Below are positions 1-12,597 of a DNA stretch of 64,000 nucleotides, piece by piece (position 1 is the first letter of the stretch; each line of letters opens with the position of its first letter). The DNA is taken from the NCBI GenBank assembly GCA_949825025.1, contig OX463778.1, positions 41,968,646 to 42,032,645 on the forward strand, in the 5' to 3' direction. A program made the translations under genes and the position numbers. The notes under the pieces are model-generated. The model did not search any database, was not told the origin of the DNA, and saw nothing but the letters and a program-made list of their open reading frames with translations. The DNA is from Siphlonurus alternatus (taxonomy: Eukaryota; Arthropoda; Insecta; Ephemeroptera; Siphlonuridae).

Positions 1-353
1 GAAGGGGGGGGGGGGGGCTACAGTGATAAATTTCTACATCGCCTGCGATCGTCTTGTAAGTTTGTGCACCGAACATTAACATTTTGCTACAATAGTAAAC
101 TGGCCACATTTCATATTAAATTCTGTAGTCTGTTGCATTAAATTAATAAAAGTCATATTATAAATTGGTTTATCATAATAATCTATTTCTTATCAATTCA
201 ACTTTTTCCTGTTTCCACTAAATTTAAATAGGACAAATCGTTAGAAGGTAACAAGATTAATATTTCTATTATTCAAGTGACAAGTTAATAGTTGAGTTAT
301 AAACAGCCAGGATATTCTCCTCTCATGACCCCCCAGACCGCGAGTCCGACCAA
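1..353. other. AT-rich sequence with a G14 run, no gene seen
   Basis: A run of 14 G occupies 4-17, followed by AT-rich DNA. I see no open frame, RNA gene or repeat edge before the foldback element that starts at about 354. Confidence 0.5.
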
Positions 354-723
354 TTAAGGGTAAGGTAACGCGCCGCCACCAATGTTAAAAAAAAATCCCT
401 CTCACAAAAATTCTGAAAAAAATTTAAAATGTTCTCCTCTATACCCCCTATCAGTACCTAAAATATCAGGTGTACAAATACGATCTAGTTTTTGAGTTAT
501 AAATTTTTAAAGTTGACTACTTTAACATGGAGAAATGAAACTCCCCCATGTTAAATTGGTCAACTTTAAAAATTCATAACTCAAAAACTGGATCGTATTT
601 GTATACCTGATATTTTAGCTACTGATAGGGGGTGTAGAGGAGAACATTTTGAATTTTTTTCAGAATTTTTGTGAGAGGGATTTTTTTTAACATTGCATGG
701 TGGCGTTACCTTATACCCTTATA
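354..723. mobile_element. Foldback MITE, TTAAGGGTAAG family, copy A
   Basis: The left half is repeated as its reverse complement in the right half. The ends read TTAAGGGTAAGGTAAC and the near complement GTTACCTTATACCCTTATAA. The inner arms share CTCCTCTA, GATCTAGTTTTTGAGTTAT-like and AAATTTTTAAAGTTGAC segments. The element has no ORF, so it is non-autonomous. It belongs to the same subfamily as the copies at 44807 and 60248. The right end carries two extra bases compared with the other copies. Confidence 0.85.
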
Positions 724-1149
724 AGCTATTATAGGGTACGTGGTACGTGGCTCGCGCAACAGGCCAACTTCTACACTGCTTCTACAGTGAGAGGAGGGTG
801 TCAGGGTCCGTTACAAATAGACTTGGTATGCGAGTTTGTTTACTTTTTGCTTTAATATAGTTTTTCAAGTGGTCTATTATGATGCAGCTCTGGTTCCTCG
901 TTTCAATGATCGCGACCGCGCGGTTCGATCGTTCAGTGGGTTCGTTTTATAAACTTTTTTTAAATTTATAGCGGCTAATATCTGACTTTTTCAGCGTTGC
1001 CCGGCGTTGCCAGATGTGTCAAAAGCATTGGAATCATTTAATCGTAAATTTTTGCAAATAAAATTTATTTAAAACAAAATCGATTACGTATCTTCAGTAT
1101 TTTCAATTAAAATGATAAAATGAATATACAATTAAAAGTCATATAAATA
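724..1149. other. Unassigned sequence
   Basis: Mixed-composition DNA with a few CG-rich words near 745-930, then an AT-rich tail. I see no supported gene. The stretch lies between a MITE and the 3' end of minus-strand LINE copies. Confidence 0.4.
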
Positions 1150-1562
1150 ATTATTATTAGTCTTTTATTAAACACAGAAAGTGTACATATTAACAGCACT
1201 AGAAACATACATTATAGAAAAACATTACAATAGAACACATAAAACATACATACAAAACATATATAATAGTTACAGAATAATAGAACAATAGAAAATGATA
1301 ATAAAACAATATAAAATAAAATAACAGATGATACTAACAGCCTGTTACATCATAATAATAATATTTATTAGTCTTTTATTAAACACAGAAAGTGTACATA
1401 TTAACAGCACTAGAAACATACATTATAGAAAAACATTACAATAGAACACATAAAACATACATACAAAACATATATAATAGTTACAGAATAATAGAACAAT
1501 AGAAAATGATAATAAAACAATATAAAATAAAATAACAGATGATACTAACAGCCTGTTACATC
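1150..1562 (-). repeat. LINE 3' UTR present as two tandem copies (~215 bp each)
   Basis: The block from about 1153 to 1367 is repeated almost base for base from about 1368 to 1562. Each contains, on + strand, TTAGTCTTTTATTAAACAC followed by AAAGTGTACAT, and ends TGTTACATCATAATAATAAT. Read on the minus strand, each ends in an AATAAA-like signal followed by a short (AAT)n tail, as expected for a non-LTR retrotransposon 3' end. Related 3' ends without tandem duplication occur at 46861, 47148 and 56893. Confidence 0.75.
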
Positions 1563-3842
1563 ATAATAATAATATATCATATATATAATCACATATATAT
1601 AAGACAAAATATGACATAGAAAATAGATAGAATAAAAAAAAAACTTATTGCTTCATTGCTATTCAAAATCTATAGACTATATGAAATCTCCCCTGGCATA
1701 ATCGCTAATAGACTTAATTCTAGATTTACAGATATTTAAATGATATTGGCTACAATATTCATTACATAATTTACATACACAAGATTGTTCAGCTTTATGA
1801 TAACCAGAAGATTTACAAATTAGATAGTGGAAGCCGTGAACAGCCTGGCGAGTTAAAACATTTCTAACATTGGATCTATCCAATTGGGGCAGACACCAAT
1901 ATTTACATGTCATAGCATCAGTGCTGTAAAACTCAGGATTAATATCCTGAGCTTTTTGATTCCTGACAGCTATAAAATTGGAATATTGATCTGTCGTTGG
2001 AAGTTTAAACATTTCTTTGATTTCTGTAATAAAATAATTGGAATCTATCAGTTTATAGGCCAGTCTAGTTTCGGTAAATTTTGACAGACACAGTAATCTT
2101 TTAACAAACATGGCTTTTACTGATTCTAATTTATCAAAATCGGATACAGATAAATGAGGCCATACAATTTCAATACCATAAGTAGCCACAGGGGCGACTT
2201 TTAAATTGAATAGTTTGAGCCCTGTTTTGACGGATAGACCAGACAGCCCTGAGATAGTGTACATAACAGTGATAGCGTTCTTACATCTTTCTGTTATATG
2301 TTTAGAAAAAGAAAGCCCTGTCATTTGAAGTATTATGCCAAGATATTTAAATGAATTTAGAAATTCAATCTTTTGACCGTCACAATAAATTTCATCGTTT
2401 TTGCATAACGGTCCGCCTCTTCTAAACTTAACAACCTTGGTTTTCTCTGTGTTAATTTCTAGACCATTTGTTTTGGCCCAGATGGATAGATTATTTAGCG
2501 CTTTTTGTAGCTTGACTTTGCTCTTTGAAATAATAGCAAGATCATCTGCATATAAATTTAGTACGACTTGATCATTTTCATTTTCACAGTTTATATCTTT
2601 TGTAATCTCAGTTATATCTGCAGTAAAAAGATTGAAAAGAAGAGAGCTGCTCGGGTCTCCTTGCAAAACTCCGTTAGATTGAATAATATTACTAGAACAT
2701 GATAAACGATCTTGAACACATACATAATTGATATTTAGAATAACAGCTAAGATATTCAAAATTTCAGAAGGAATTACTTTAAATGACTTCAGCTTTTCAA
2801 TGAGCAAATTCCTATTGACCGAATCAAAAGCTTTTCTGAAGTCTACAAAAGCAATATATAAATGACCCTTTGGCTTCTCCAATGCTAGTTTAATTTGATT
2901 ATATACTGTGGATACAGCTTGTATTGTGGAACGTCCTGGCATAAAGCCGTATTGCTCTTTTGGAATAAGATAGTGGGTGGAATCAAAAAGCCTGTTTGCA
3001 ATTAATCTCGAGAAGAGTTTGTACATGGTATCACCATGGATAATACCTCTGTATGAGTCGGGTGACATAATGTTACCCTTCCCTTTGTATAATACCATTA
3101 GGTAGGCGATCCGCCACAATTCCGGAATTGTAGCCGTTTCAATACAGAGGTTAAACATATTGGTGATTGTTGGGGTTAACGACTTGCTTACTAGCTTCAA
3201 ATGTTCATTCGTAATAAAATCTGGGCCCGAAGCTTTATTGTTTTTTAGGCTTTGCATACAATTATAGACTTCAAATTCATTAAGAGGAATATAATTTGAG
3301 TTACAATTATAGTCTCTTGTTAATGATAAAAGATTGAGTGTTTGGTCGGATTGTAATTTATTTGTATTTAAGATATTTGTAAAATGGTTTTCCCATTTGT
3401 CTATGTTAATTGGGCATGACTTAGTTGATGGTCTATCTTTCCTAAGATATGTATATGGTTCTAGCTCTGCGTCTTTAATCATTTTATCTTCCGATTTAAT
3501 TTTAAATTCTAATTCTTTCTGCTTCAATAAAGCCTTATAACAGCTTCTTGCCTGAATAAATTGCTCATGCAAATTTGGGTTTTTGAATAAATATAATTTG
3601 CTGGCATGAAATTTTGATAGAAGATCTTGCCTTGATAGATAACATTCGCTATTAAACCAGGGTTTAGATACTCTTTTATTATTTTTCTTTGCAATAGTAG
3701 AATGTAGAATGACATTAGTAATTAAAGTATTTAGACTATTTACATCTTTATTATTGATATGATGAGTAATTATGGTATCACCATAAGTATAAATTTGGTC
3801 ATTATAATTTCTAATATCAATTTTGTTTGAATAATAATAATT
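1563..3842 (-). mobile_element. 5'-truncated non-LTR retrotransposon (LINE), copy 1
   Basis: The segment contains a long minus-strand reverse-transcriptase frame plus its 3' UTR. No endonuclease domain is present, so the element is 5'-truncated at about 3842, the usual outcome of incomplete target-primed reverse transcription. At 3843 the sequence passes directly into the 3' UTR of a second copy. The 3' UTR at 1563-1676 matches 3843-3956 closely. Confidence 0.9.
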
Positions 3843-3899
3843 CAATAATAATAATATATCATATATATAATCACATATATATAAGACAAAATATGACAT
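1677..3899 (-). pseudogene. LINE reverse transcriptase ORF, endonuclease missing
   Basis: The frame of 740 codons encodes a non-LTR reverse transcriptase. By eye: an RT entry motif NNKASGPDFI near residues 220-230; SYRGI near 282-286; IPKEQYGFMPGRS near 312-324; motif A FVDFRKAFD at about 351-359; the QGDPSSSLLFN loop near 413-423; and the catalytic YADD at about 450-453. The C-terminus has a Cys/His-rich knuckle (CVCKLCNEYC followed by H and C). The first 19 residues are not LINE coding sequence, because 3843-3899 is the 3' UTR of the neighbouring copy; the retained coding part starts near residue 20. No apurinic endonuclease or gag-like ORF remains, so it cannot move on its own. No stops interrupt the RT, which suggests a young insertion. 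I do not assign a clade. Confidence 0.92.
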
Positions 3900-4745
3900 A
3901 GAAAATAGATAGAATAAAAAAAACTTATTGCTTCATTGCTATTCAAAATCTATAGACTATATGAAATCTCCCCTGGCATAATCGCTAATAGACTTAATTC
4001 TAGATTTACAGATATTTAAATGATATTGGCTACAATATTCATTACATAATTTACATACACAAGATTGTTCAGCTTTATGATAACCAGAAGATTTACAAAT
4101 TAGATAGTGGAAGCCGTGAACAGCCTGGCGAGTTAAAACATTTCTAACATTGGATCTATCCAATTGGGGCAGACACCAATATTTACATGTCATAGCATCA
4201 GTGCTGTAAAACTCAGGATTAATATCCTGAGCTTTTTGATTCCTGACAGCTATAAAATTGGAATATTGATCTGTCGTTGGAAGTTTAAACATTTCTTTGA
4301 TTTCTGTAATAAAATAATTGGAATCTATCAGTTTATAGGCCAGTCTAGTTTCGGTAAATTTTGACAGACACAGTAATCTTTTAACAAACATGGCTTTTAC
4401 TGATTCTAATTTATCAAAATCGGATACAGATAAATGAGGCCATACAATTTCAATACCATAAGTAGCCACAGGGGCGACTTTTAAATTGAACAGTTTGAGC
4501 CCTGTTTTGACGGATAGACCAGACAGCCCTGAGATAGTGTACATAACAGTGATAGCGTTCTTACATCTTTCTGTTATATGTTTAGAAAAAGAAAGCCCTG
4601 TCATTTGAAGTATTATGCCAAGATATTTAAATGAATTTAGAAATTCAATCTTTTGACCGTCACAATAAATTTCATCGTTTTTGCATAACGGTCCGCCTCT
4701 TCTAAACTTAACAACCTTGGTTTTCTCTGTGTTAATTTCTAGACC
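3843..4745 (-). mobile_element. LINE copy 2: RT C-terminus plus 3' UTR, head to tail with copy 1
   Basis: This block repeats 1563-2465 almost exactly. One visible substitution (A/G on the minus strand, near 4491 versus 2210) and a poly-A length difference separate them. It breaks off at 4745/4746, where copy 1 continues with the RT core. It lies directly upstream of copy 1 in the same orientation, so the two form a head-to-tail pair. Confidence 0.9.
3957..4745 (-). pseudogene. LINE RT C-terminal fragment
   Basis: The frame covers the RT thumb and C-terminal Cys/His region, essentially identical to the last ~260 codons of the ORF at 1677. The catalytic core (motif A, YADD) is absent. The first in-frame Met is at 4604, but the LINE frame runs on to about 4745, where homology to copy 1 stops. 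It is a dead fragment. Confidence 0.9.
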
Positions 4746-4931
4746 ATATAAATAATAAAATTGTAACCATGCAGGTGCATTGACCTTGATCCTTATGTCT
4801 TTTGACTCTTTTGTTATGCATGGCGAAGGGAGAAGGGGAATTGGCGATTTTGGTTTTTGGCGTCTTTCCCCCCCTCTTTCCCCCGTGTATAGACTCTTCT
4901 CCCTATGCTTCTCCCTTCTCCCCTCTCCTCC
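4746..4931. other. Pyrimidine-rich stretch next to the palindrome edge
   Basis: Between the LINE break and the left end of the giant inverted repeat lies a C/T-rich segment, strongest at about 4865-4930. It has no match in the right arm, so it marks the outside of the inverted duplication. No gene seen. Confidence 0.5.
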
Positions 4932-5233
4932 AAGGTGGCTGGATAGTAAGGTGGGGACACGGAGCTGCTGCCCCCTCGCGGCCAGTGAGGAACTACAAAA
5001 AAACAGTTGAGGATCGCGTTTTTGGATCCAATTTCATCCGCGAAAAATTCAAACGGTGTAATAGAAATCCATGAACATCGGGCCGATGAACCATTAAAAT
5101 TCTTTTAAATTGAGTCTATCTTCTTCAGAATTTAACATAGAGTTTATTTCTATCACAATTTTACCCACAGTTATACTGTAAATACGACTTTTGATGGCTT
5201 TTCCGGTACGACAGGAGAATTCTTCGCTCTAAC

Positions 5234-6019
5234 CAGAGCGAACTTGATTAGAAGGCCACAACACGACCGCGCCCACTTTTCAATAGCCGTCCTACTGAGC
5301 AGGAGGTTTGCGTGTAATCAAATGGGAGAGGACTTCACTTTGGTCGCGGCTTACGACAATTACGCTGTATGCTAGAGTTTTCAAAATGAAACAAGTTTAA
5401 CTCTAATATAGTTTAATCTTACTGGACAACCTTTTTTTTCACGCAAAAACAATATTAATACACTTAAATTAAACTTTTATGAACCCGACTTCTGCTACTT
5501 CTGTTACATCTGCGCATGCGCCGGCATGCGCGAAGTAATAAAAGTCAGTTTACTGGCGATGACGTCATATGAACATTGAAAGCCTTTCTTCATAGCGAGT
5601 GACTTTCACTTTACTTAATTGCATTTTCTATACTTTGTATATATCAAGTAAAGTTATTTACTACATCGAAAATAATGTATGAAAGTTGATTCAAGTACTT
5701 TTGTATTTTCAATATTTCGTGACGTCATGATACATTACTAAAGCTTGGAAGATAGAACCAAGTTCCCGCCCTAACTTTACCGTCTTATATCTCAAGAAGT
5801 ATGATATTTATGAACTAAATAAAATAATTAGCAAACGGGAGACTACATTGAAGTATTATTGCACTACAAGACACCTTCATTAATATCAAGTAAATATTTA
5901 AAAAAAAATATTTCCTCCCGATTACATTGCATGTTATTTTTTAAATTCCGGACGGCTAATGTCTCGACAGATGACGATCGCGCCGGCTGGGTTTTGGCCT
6001 CCTACTCAAGTACGCTCTG
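5234..6019. mobile_element. Non-autonomous TIR transposon, CAGAGCG ends, 7-bp TSD
   Basis: The element starts CAGAGCGAACTTGA and ends TCAAGTACGCTCTG, which are near-complementary. CTCTAAC flanks it at 5227-5233 and 6020-6026. The right palindrome arm has the empty site, one CTCTAAC at about 25918-25924 in inverted orientation, so both insertion and target duplication are supported. The body has no transposase ORF. A TIR-only relative lies at 59050-59086, also with a 7-bp duplication. Confidence 0.88.
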
Positions 6020-6728
6020 CTCTAACGTATACGAAAAGTAAGCACATGATAAAATTCTACGTGTAAATTGAAGGCCAATAAGAGTATTCATTAAGCGGCA
6101 AATTGCATAATTAGCGAGTAATTGAATTAATAAGATTACATGTTAATCATATGGAGGGATAAGAGGCCGCTAAATTTGGCAACGCAAGATGGATTCTCAA
6201 CCACTTTGAACAGTCGTGAAGTTGGCATCGACACGAAAAAACCAATCCGACCAATCAGCGTCTAGATAGTTAATAGTTAAACCTTGTGCCAACAGATGGC
6301 CATACTGTCCTCAAAAAGTGCGAAAGCGCACTAAAAATTTAAAGATCAAGGTGTTATCTACATTAAAATGTATTTTTGTTATATTGTATATAATTATAAT
6401 ATTATAGTTTCATGACCAAACCGAAGCATGTTGCAAGATTACACGGCATATTAAATACATAAAAACGGCATTACTTAGAGAGAAACTCGCATAAAACGGA
6501 GATATAATAATTATAAGTTTCTCAATTAGTTCACATAAGTACTTTATATGCATGTTATATATGCAATTAATTGCTGCATGGCATATAATTATGTGGCCGA
6601 GATTTATTTCTTCCGACGGTTTCATTTTAAAGAACTACTGCGTTGCCGAAATGATAATTTGAAACTATTATGTACCTAGCAAAGGCATGTTATAATATAT
6701 AAATATCGATCTGTCCAAACATTTATTA

Positions 6729-6734
6729 AATATA

Positions 6735-6802
<68 letters not shown>
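6729..6802. repeat. (TA)n microsatellite
   Basis: Long TA dinucleotide run, interrupted near its ends. It lies in the left outer arm and is missing from the mirrored position on the right, where a short palindrome at 25199 forms the junction. Confidence 0.9.
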
Positions 6803-6805
<3 letters not shown>

Positions 6806-7242
6806 TAATATATATATAGTATATAATTTTAAAATTAAATATTCACTTTATTTTAGATTAAATTGAAATGTGGAATAAGATTTCTCCATGATGATTAAAC
6901 ATTGAATATAACTGTTGAGTTTTTATTAATCTAGTTTTTATTAATTCGATAATCTAGCATCCTGCAATATTTTTCAACCATCTTTTTAACATTAATATGT
7001 TATATATTATATATCACAAATATTATATATTATAGCTCTCTGCATCTCATTATCTCAAAAAGTCATTGCAAATATGGAGAATCTTAACAAATGAATTTAG
7101 AATGAGAATATTACATTAAAACATTTTTGATTATACTACACAGGAGACATGAAACTCTTTCGAAGTTATTTTTCTAAGTTTTGAGGTTATAACAATTTAC
7201 TGAACAAATTTAGTATGATATATATAAACGAATTAAATTTAA
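6803..7242. other. Left-arm segment before the satellite, degenerate at its edge
   Basis: AT-rich DNA with no counterpart in the right arm. Around 7060-7200 some words resemble the satellite (AACAAATGAAT, CATGAAACTC), so it may include decayed monomers. No gene seen. Confidence 0.4.
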
Positions 7243-10200
7243 CGTTGTAACAGCAGGAAACTTGACGAATGAATCTGAAATGAATATAAAGTAATTTCTG
7301 AGGTGGTAATGATCAACTTTCTCCCTGACATTTTCCTGAATTTTGATGTACTAATTAATGCATTATTTTACTATGTTAAATATACTATTAAATATTCAAG
7401 GACGTTGTAACAGCAGGAAACTTGACGAATGAATCTAAATTGAATTTAAAGTAATTTCTGAGGTGGTAATGATCAACTTTCTCCTTGACATTTTCCTGAA
7501 TTTTGATGTTTTTATTATAACTAATGCATTATTTTACTTTGTTAAATACACTATTCAATATTCAAGACGTTGTAACAGCAGGAAACTTGACGAATGAATC
7601 TGAAATGAATATAAAGTAATTTCTGAGGTGGTAATGATCAACTTTCTCCCTGACATTTTCCTGAATTTTGATGTACTAATTAATGCATTATTTTACTATG
7701 TTAAATATACTATTAAATATTAGGGCTGTAAATTTTAACCGGTTGATTAACCGTCCGGTTAAAACCCCACGGTTAATCGTTTTCATAAAACACTGTTACT
7801 CGAGGTTACGGTTAATTTAACCATTTAACTGAACTTGGATTAAAATTGAAAATTAACCGATGGTCAATTTTATCCGTTTCTAGCCGTGTCATAATTTTAA
7901 ACACTTTAAACCGCAGTTTATTCTTTTTATTAATTTTTAAAAATGCCAAAAAAAAAAAAAAAAAAAAATTGGCAAGTGAACTGTGAGTAAATTTTCACAG
8001 TTAGGTTAAAATATAATTGCACTGGTTGCTAATAAAGCACATATAATTTGTTTTTAGTAAGTTAATTCAGTCTATTTGCAGAAAATAATTTTATAATAAC
8101 TATTTCATCATGAATATATTTTTCTTTTTTTAATTTTTTAAATAATTAATACATAAGGTGAACGATTTTGCATACCGCATCAGATTAGATTGTTAGAAAT
8201 TAACTTTCAAAAACTCTTTTAAGTCTTTATTTTCTTTTTTATTATTATATTGAAACTTGAAGGAAAAAGAATATTCTATATTCAGTTATGTATGCAATAT
8301 GGTATTTGTATTAAATCTATCTTAATTTAACGTGATAATTGTCAAAAAATTACCAATGGTGCAGAATTAACCGTTTTAGTTAAATTAACCGATCAAATAA
8401 ATTCAAATAATTAACCAATCGAATAAAATTAACCGATAAATATTAGACTCTTTTTTAAACGATCAAACATTTACAGAATTCTGGGCGGTTTTTAATCGAA
8501 CTTCGGTTTGATTAAAAACCGTTTAAAAGTTGACGGTCACCGGTAAAACATTTTTCTCGGTTATTTACAGCCCTATTAAATATTCAAGGACGTTGTAACA
8601 GCAGGAAACTTGACGAATGAATCTAAATTGAATTTAAAGTAATTTCTGAGGTGGTAATGATCAACTTTCTCCCTGACATTTTCCTGAATTTTGATGTTTT
8701 TATTATAACTAATGCATTATTTTACTTTGTTAAATACACTATTCAATATTCAAGACGTTGTAACAGCAGGAAACTTGACGAATGAATCTGAAATGAATAT
8801 AAAGTAATTTCTGAGGTGGTAATGATCAACTTTCTCCCTGACATTTTCCTGAATTTTGATGTTACTAATTAATGCATTATTTTACTTTGTTAAATACACT
8901 ATTCAATATTCAAGACGTTGTAACAGCAGGAAACTTGACGAATGAATCTGAAATGAATATAAAGTAATTTCTGAGGTGGTAATGATCAACTTTCTCCCTG
9001 ACATTTTCCTGATTTTTGATGTTACTAATTAATGCATTAATATACTTTGTTAAATACACTATTCAATATTCAAGACGTTGTAACAGCAGCAAACTTGACG
9101 AATGAATCTGAATTGAATATAAAGTAATTTCTGAGGTGGTAATGATCAACTTTCTCCCTGACATTTTCCTGAATTTTGATGTACTAATTAATGCATTATT
9201 TTACTATGTTAAATACACTATTAAATATTCAAGACGTTGTAACAGCAGAAAACTTGACGAATGAATCTGAAATGAATATAAAGTAATTTCTGAGGTGGTA
9301 TTGATCAACTTTCTCCCTGACATTTTCCTGAATTTTGATCTACTAATTAATGCATTATTATACTTTGTTAAATACACTATTCAATATTCAAGACGTTGTA
9401 ACAGCAGGAAACTTGACGAATGAATCTGAAATGAATATAAAGTAATTTCTGAGGTGGTAATGATCAACTTTCTCCCTGACATTTTCCTGAATTTTGATGT
9501 TACTAATTAATGCATTATTTTACTATGTTAAATACACTATTAAATATTCAAGACGTTGTAACAGCAGGAAACTTGACGAATGAATCTGAAATGAATATAA
9601 AGTAATTTCTGAGGTGGTAATGATCAACTTTCTCCCTGACATTTTCCTGATTTTTGATGTTACTAATTAATGCATTATTTTACTTTGTTAAATACACTAT
9701 TCAATATTCAAGACGTTGTAACAGCAGGAAACTTGACGAATGAATCTGAAATGAATATAAAGTAATTTCTGAGGTGGTAATGATCAACTTTCTCCCTGAC
9801 ATTATCCTGATTTTTGATGTTACTAATTAATGCATTATTTTACTTTGTTAAATACACTATTCAATATTCAAGACGTTGTAACAGCAGGAAACTTGACGAA
9901 TGAATCTGAAATGAATATAAAGTAATTTCTGAGGTGGTAATGATCAACTTTCTCCCTGACATTATCCTGATTTTTGATGTTACTAATTAATGCATTATTT
10001 TACTTTGTTAAATACACTATTCAATATTCAAGACGTTGTAACAGCAGGAAACTTGACGAATGAATCCGAAATGAATATAAAGTAATTTCTGAGGTGGCAA
10101 TGATCAACTATCTCCCTGACATTTTCCTGATTTTTGATGTTACTAATTAATGCATTAATATTCTTTGTTAAATACACTATTCAATATTCAAGACGTTGTA

Positions 10201-11910
10201 ACAGCAGCAAACTTGACGAATGAATCTGAAATGAATATAAAGTAATTTCTGAGGTGATAATGATCAACTTTCTAACTGACATTTTCCTGATTTTTGATGT
10301 TACTAATTAATGCATTATTTTACTTTGTTAAATAAACTATTCAATATTCAAGACGTTGTAACAGCAGGAAACTTGACGAATGAATCTGAAATGAATATAA
10401 AGTAATTTCTCAGGTGGTAATGATCAACTATCTCCCTGACATTTTCCTGATTTTTGATGTTACTAATTAATGCATTAATATTCTTTGTTAAATACACTAT
10501 TCAATATTCAAGACGTTGTAACAGCAGGAAACTTGACGAATGAATCTAAATTGAATTTAAAGTAATTTCTGAGGTGATAATGATCAACTTTCTCCCTGAC
10601 ATTTTCCTGATTTTTGATGTTACTAATTAATGCATTATTATACTTTGATAAATACACTATTCAATATTCAAGACGTTGTAACAGCAGGAAACTTGACGAA
10701 TGAATCTGAAATGAATATAAAGTAATTTCTGAGGTGGTAATGATCAACTTTCTCCCTGACATTTTCCTGATTTTTGATGTTACTAATTAATGCATTATTT
10801 TACTTTGTTAAATACACTTTTAAATATTCAAGACGTTGTAACAGCAGGAAACTTGACGAATAAATCTGAAATGAATATTAAGTAATTTCTGAGGTGGTAA
10901 TGATCAACTTTCTCCATGACATTTTCCTGAATTTTGATGTTACTAATTAATGCATTAATATTCTTTGTTAAATACACTATTCAATATTCAAGACGTTGTA
11001 ACAGCAGGAAACTTGACGAATGAATCTGAAATGAATATTAAGTAATTTCTGAGGTGGTAATGATCAACTTTCTCCCTGACATTTTCCTGAATTTTGATGT
11101 TAATAATTAATGCATTAATATACTTTGTTAAATACACTATTCAATATTCAAGACGTTGTAACAGCAGGAAACTTGACGAATGAATCTGAAATGAATATTA
11201 AGTAATTTCTGAGGTGGTAATGATCAACTTTCTCCCTGACATTTTCCTGAATTTTGATGTTACTAATTAATGCATTAATATTCTTTGTTAAATACACTAT
11301 TCAATATTCAAGACGTTGTAACAGCAGGAAACTTGACGAATGAATCTAAATTGAATTTAAAGAAATTTCTGAGGTGGTAATGATCAACTTTCTCCCTGAC
11401 ATTTTCCTGAATTTTGATGTTACTAATTAATGCATTAATATTCTTTGTTAAATACACTATTCAATGTTCAAGACGTTGTAACAGCAGGAAACTTGACGAA
11501 TGAATCTAAATTGAATTTAAAGTAATTTCTGAGGTGATAATGATCAACTTTCTCCCTGACATTTTCCTGATTTTTGATGTTACTAATTAATGCATTATTA
11601 TACTTTGTTAAATACACTATTCAATATTCAAGACGTTGTAACAGCAGGAAACTTGACGAATGAATCTGAAATGAATATAAAGTAATTTCTGAGGTGGTAA
11701 TGATCAACTTTCTCCCTGTCATTTTCGTGAATTTTGATGTTAATATTTAATGGATTATTTTACTATGTTAAGTATACTATTAAATATTCATGGACGTTGT
11801 AACAGCAGGAAATTTGACACATGATTGTAAAATGATTTTAAACAATTTCCTGCGTTACTGATGATCAACTTTCTTCCTGATATTTTCCGGACATTTGATG
11901 TTACTTTTTT
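7243..11910 (+). repeat. Left satellite array, ~160-bp monomer
   Basis: Tandem units begin ACGTTGTAACAGCAGGAAAC and recur at exact 160-bp steps in places (for example 9553, 9713, 9873). Each contains TGAGGTGGTAATGATCAAC, CTCCCTGACATTTTCCTGA and AATTAATGCATTA. Allowing for the 855-bp insertion at 7721, there are roughly 23-24 units. The last one (about 11795-11910) is degenerate. Monomers differ by a few substitutions and by 1-15 bp in the AT-rich linker. No protein is encoded. The length resembles the core repeats of mollusc pearl-type elements, but that is an analogy only. Confidence 0.95.
7721..8575. mobile_element. Non-autonomous hAT-like element inserted in the satellite
   Basis: The ends are TAGGGCTGTAAAT and ATTTACAGCCCTA, inverted. 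The 8-bp sequence TTAAATAT is duplicated at 7713-7720 and 8576-8583, and occurs once at the same place in undisturbed monomers. An 8-bp duplication and a (T/C)AGGG terminus are typical of the hAT superfamily. The body is rich in GGTTAATTAACC-like words and has an A18-19 run at about 7949. No ORF is seen. No copy appears in the right array, so it probably arrived after the arms separated. Confidence 0.9.
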
Positions 11911-12526
11911 CCAGACACATTTATGTGATAATTTCATGACTTGGATTTTTAATTATATAATTCCGAATTTTAATTTAAAAATACATGTGCAATTATTTTC
12001 AAATTAATTAAAGTTGTAAGGAATACCTTGTATTTCGAGATATTGAATAACAAAGGTGATCAGATATCCCTCAATGTGGTAACCCAAATTTTGAAAACAG
12101 CCCATGCAGGGAATTCATTAAATTTAAAAAAGAAACTTAATAATTACAATTCAATTTGATTTAATTATTGGTTAATAATAATTCTTATAATACTAAAATT
12201 AATAGCTCGATCTCAGTCTAGCGCGACCAATCTAGTTCTGTCGTAAAACTAAACTAGCGCGCCGTGTCCAACGAGAACCACGGGGAGGTGCCGAGCTTTT
12301 CTCGTCAGGGTTAGGATTTTGAGGGAAAAGGATAATAAGGAGGAGGAAATAGGTTGTTTAGGAAAGTGGGTTTAACAATGTACATACATTTAAAAAAATT
12401 AAATTATCAATAAGAAAATTTATATATTTACATTTACATATTTACAAGCATACATATTATAGCTACAAATCAACAAATCATGTACGCATTTTATCATTTT
12501 ATACAAGTAGAACATTAATATATATA

Positions 12527-12597
<71 letters not shown>

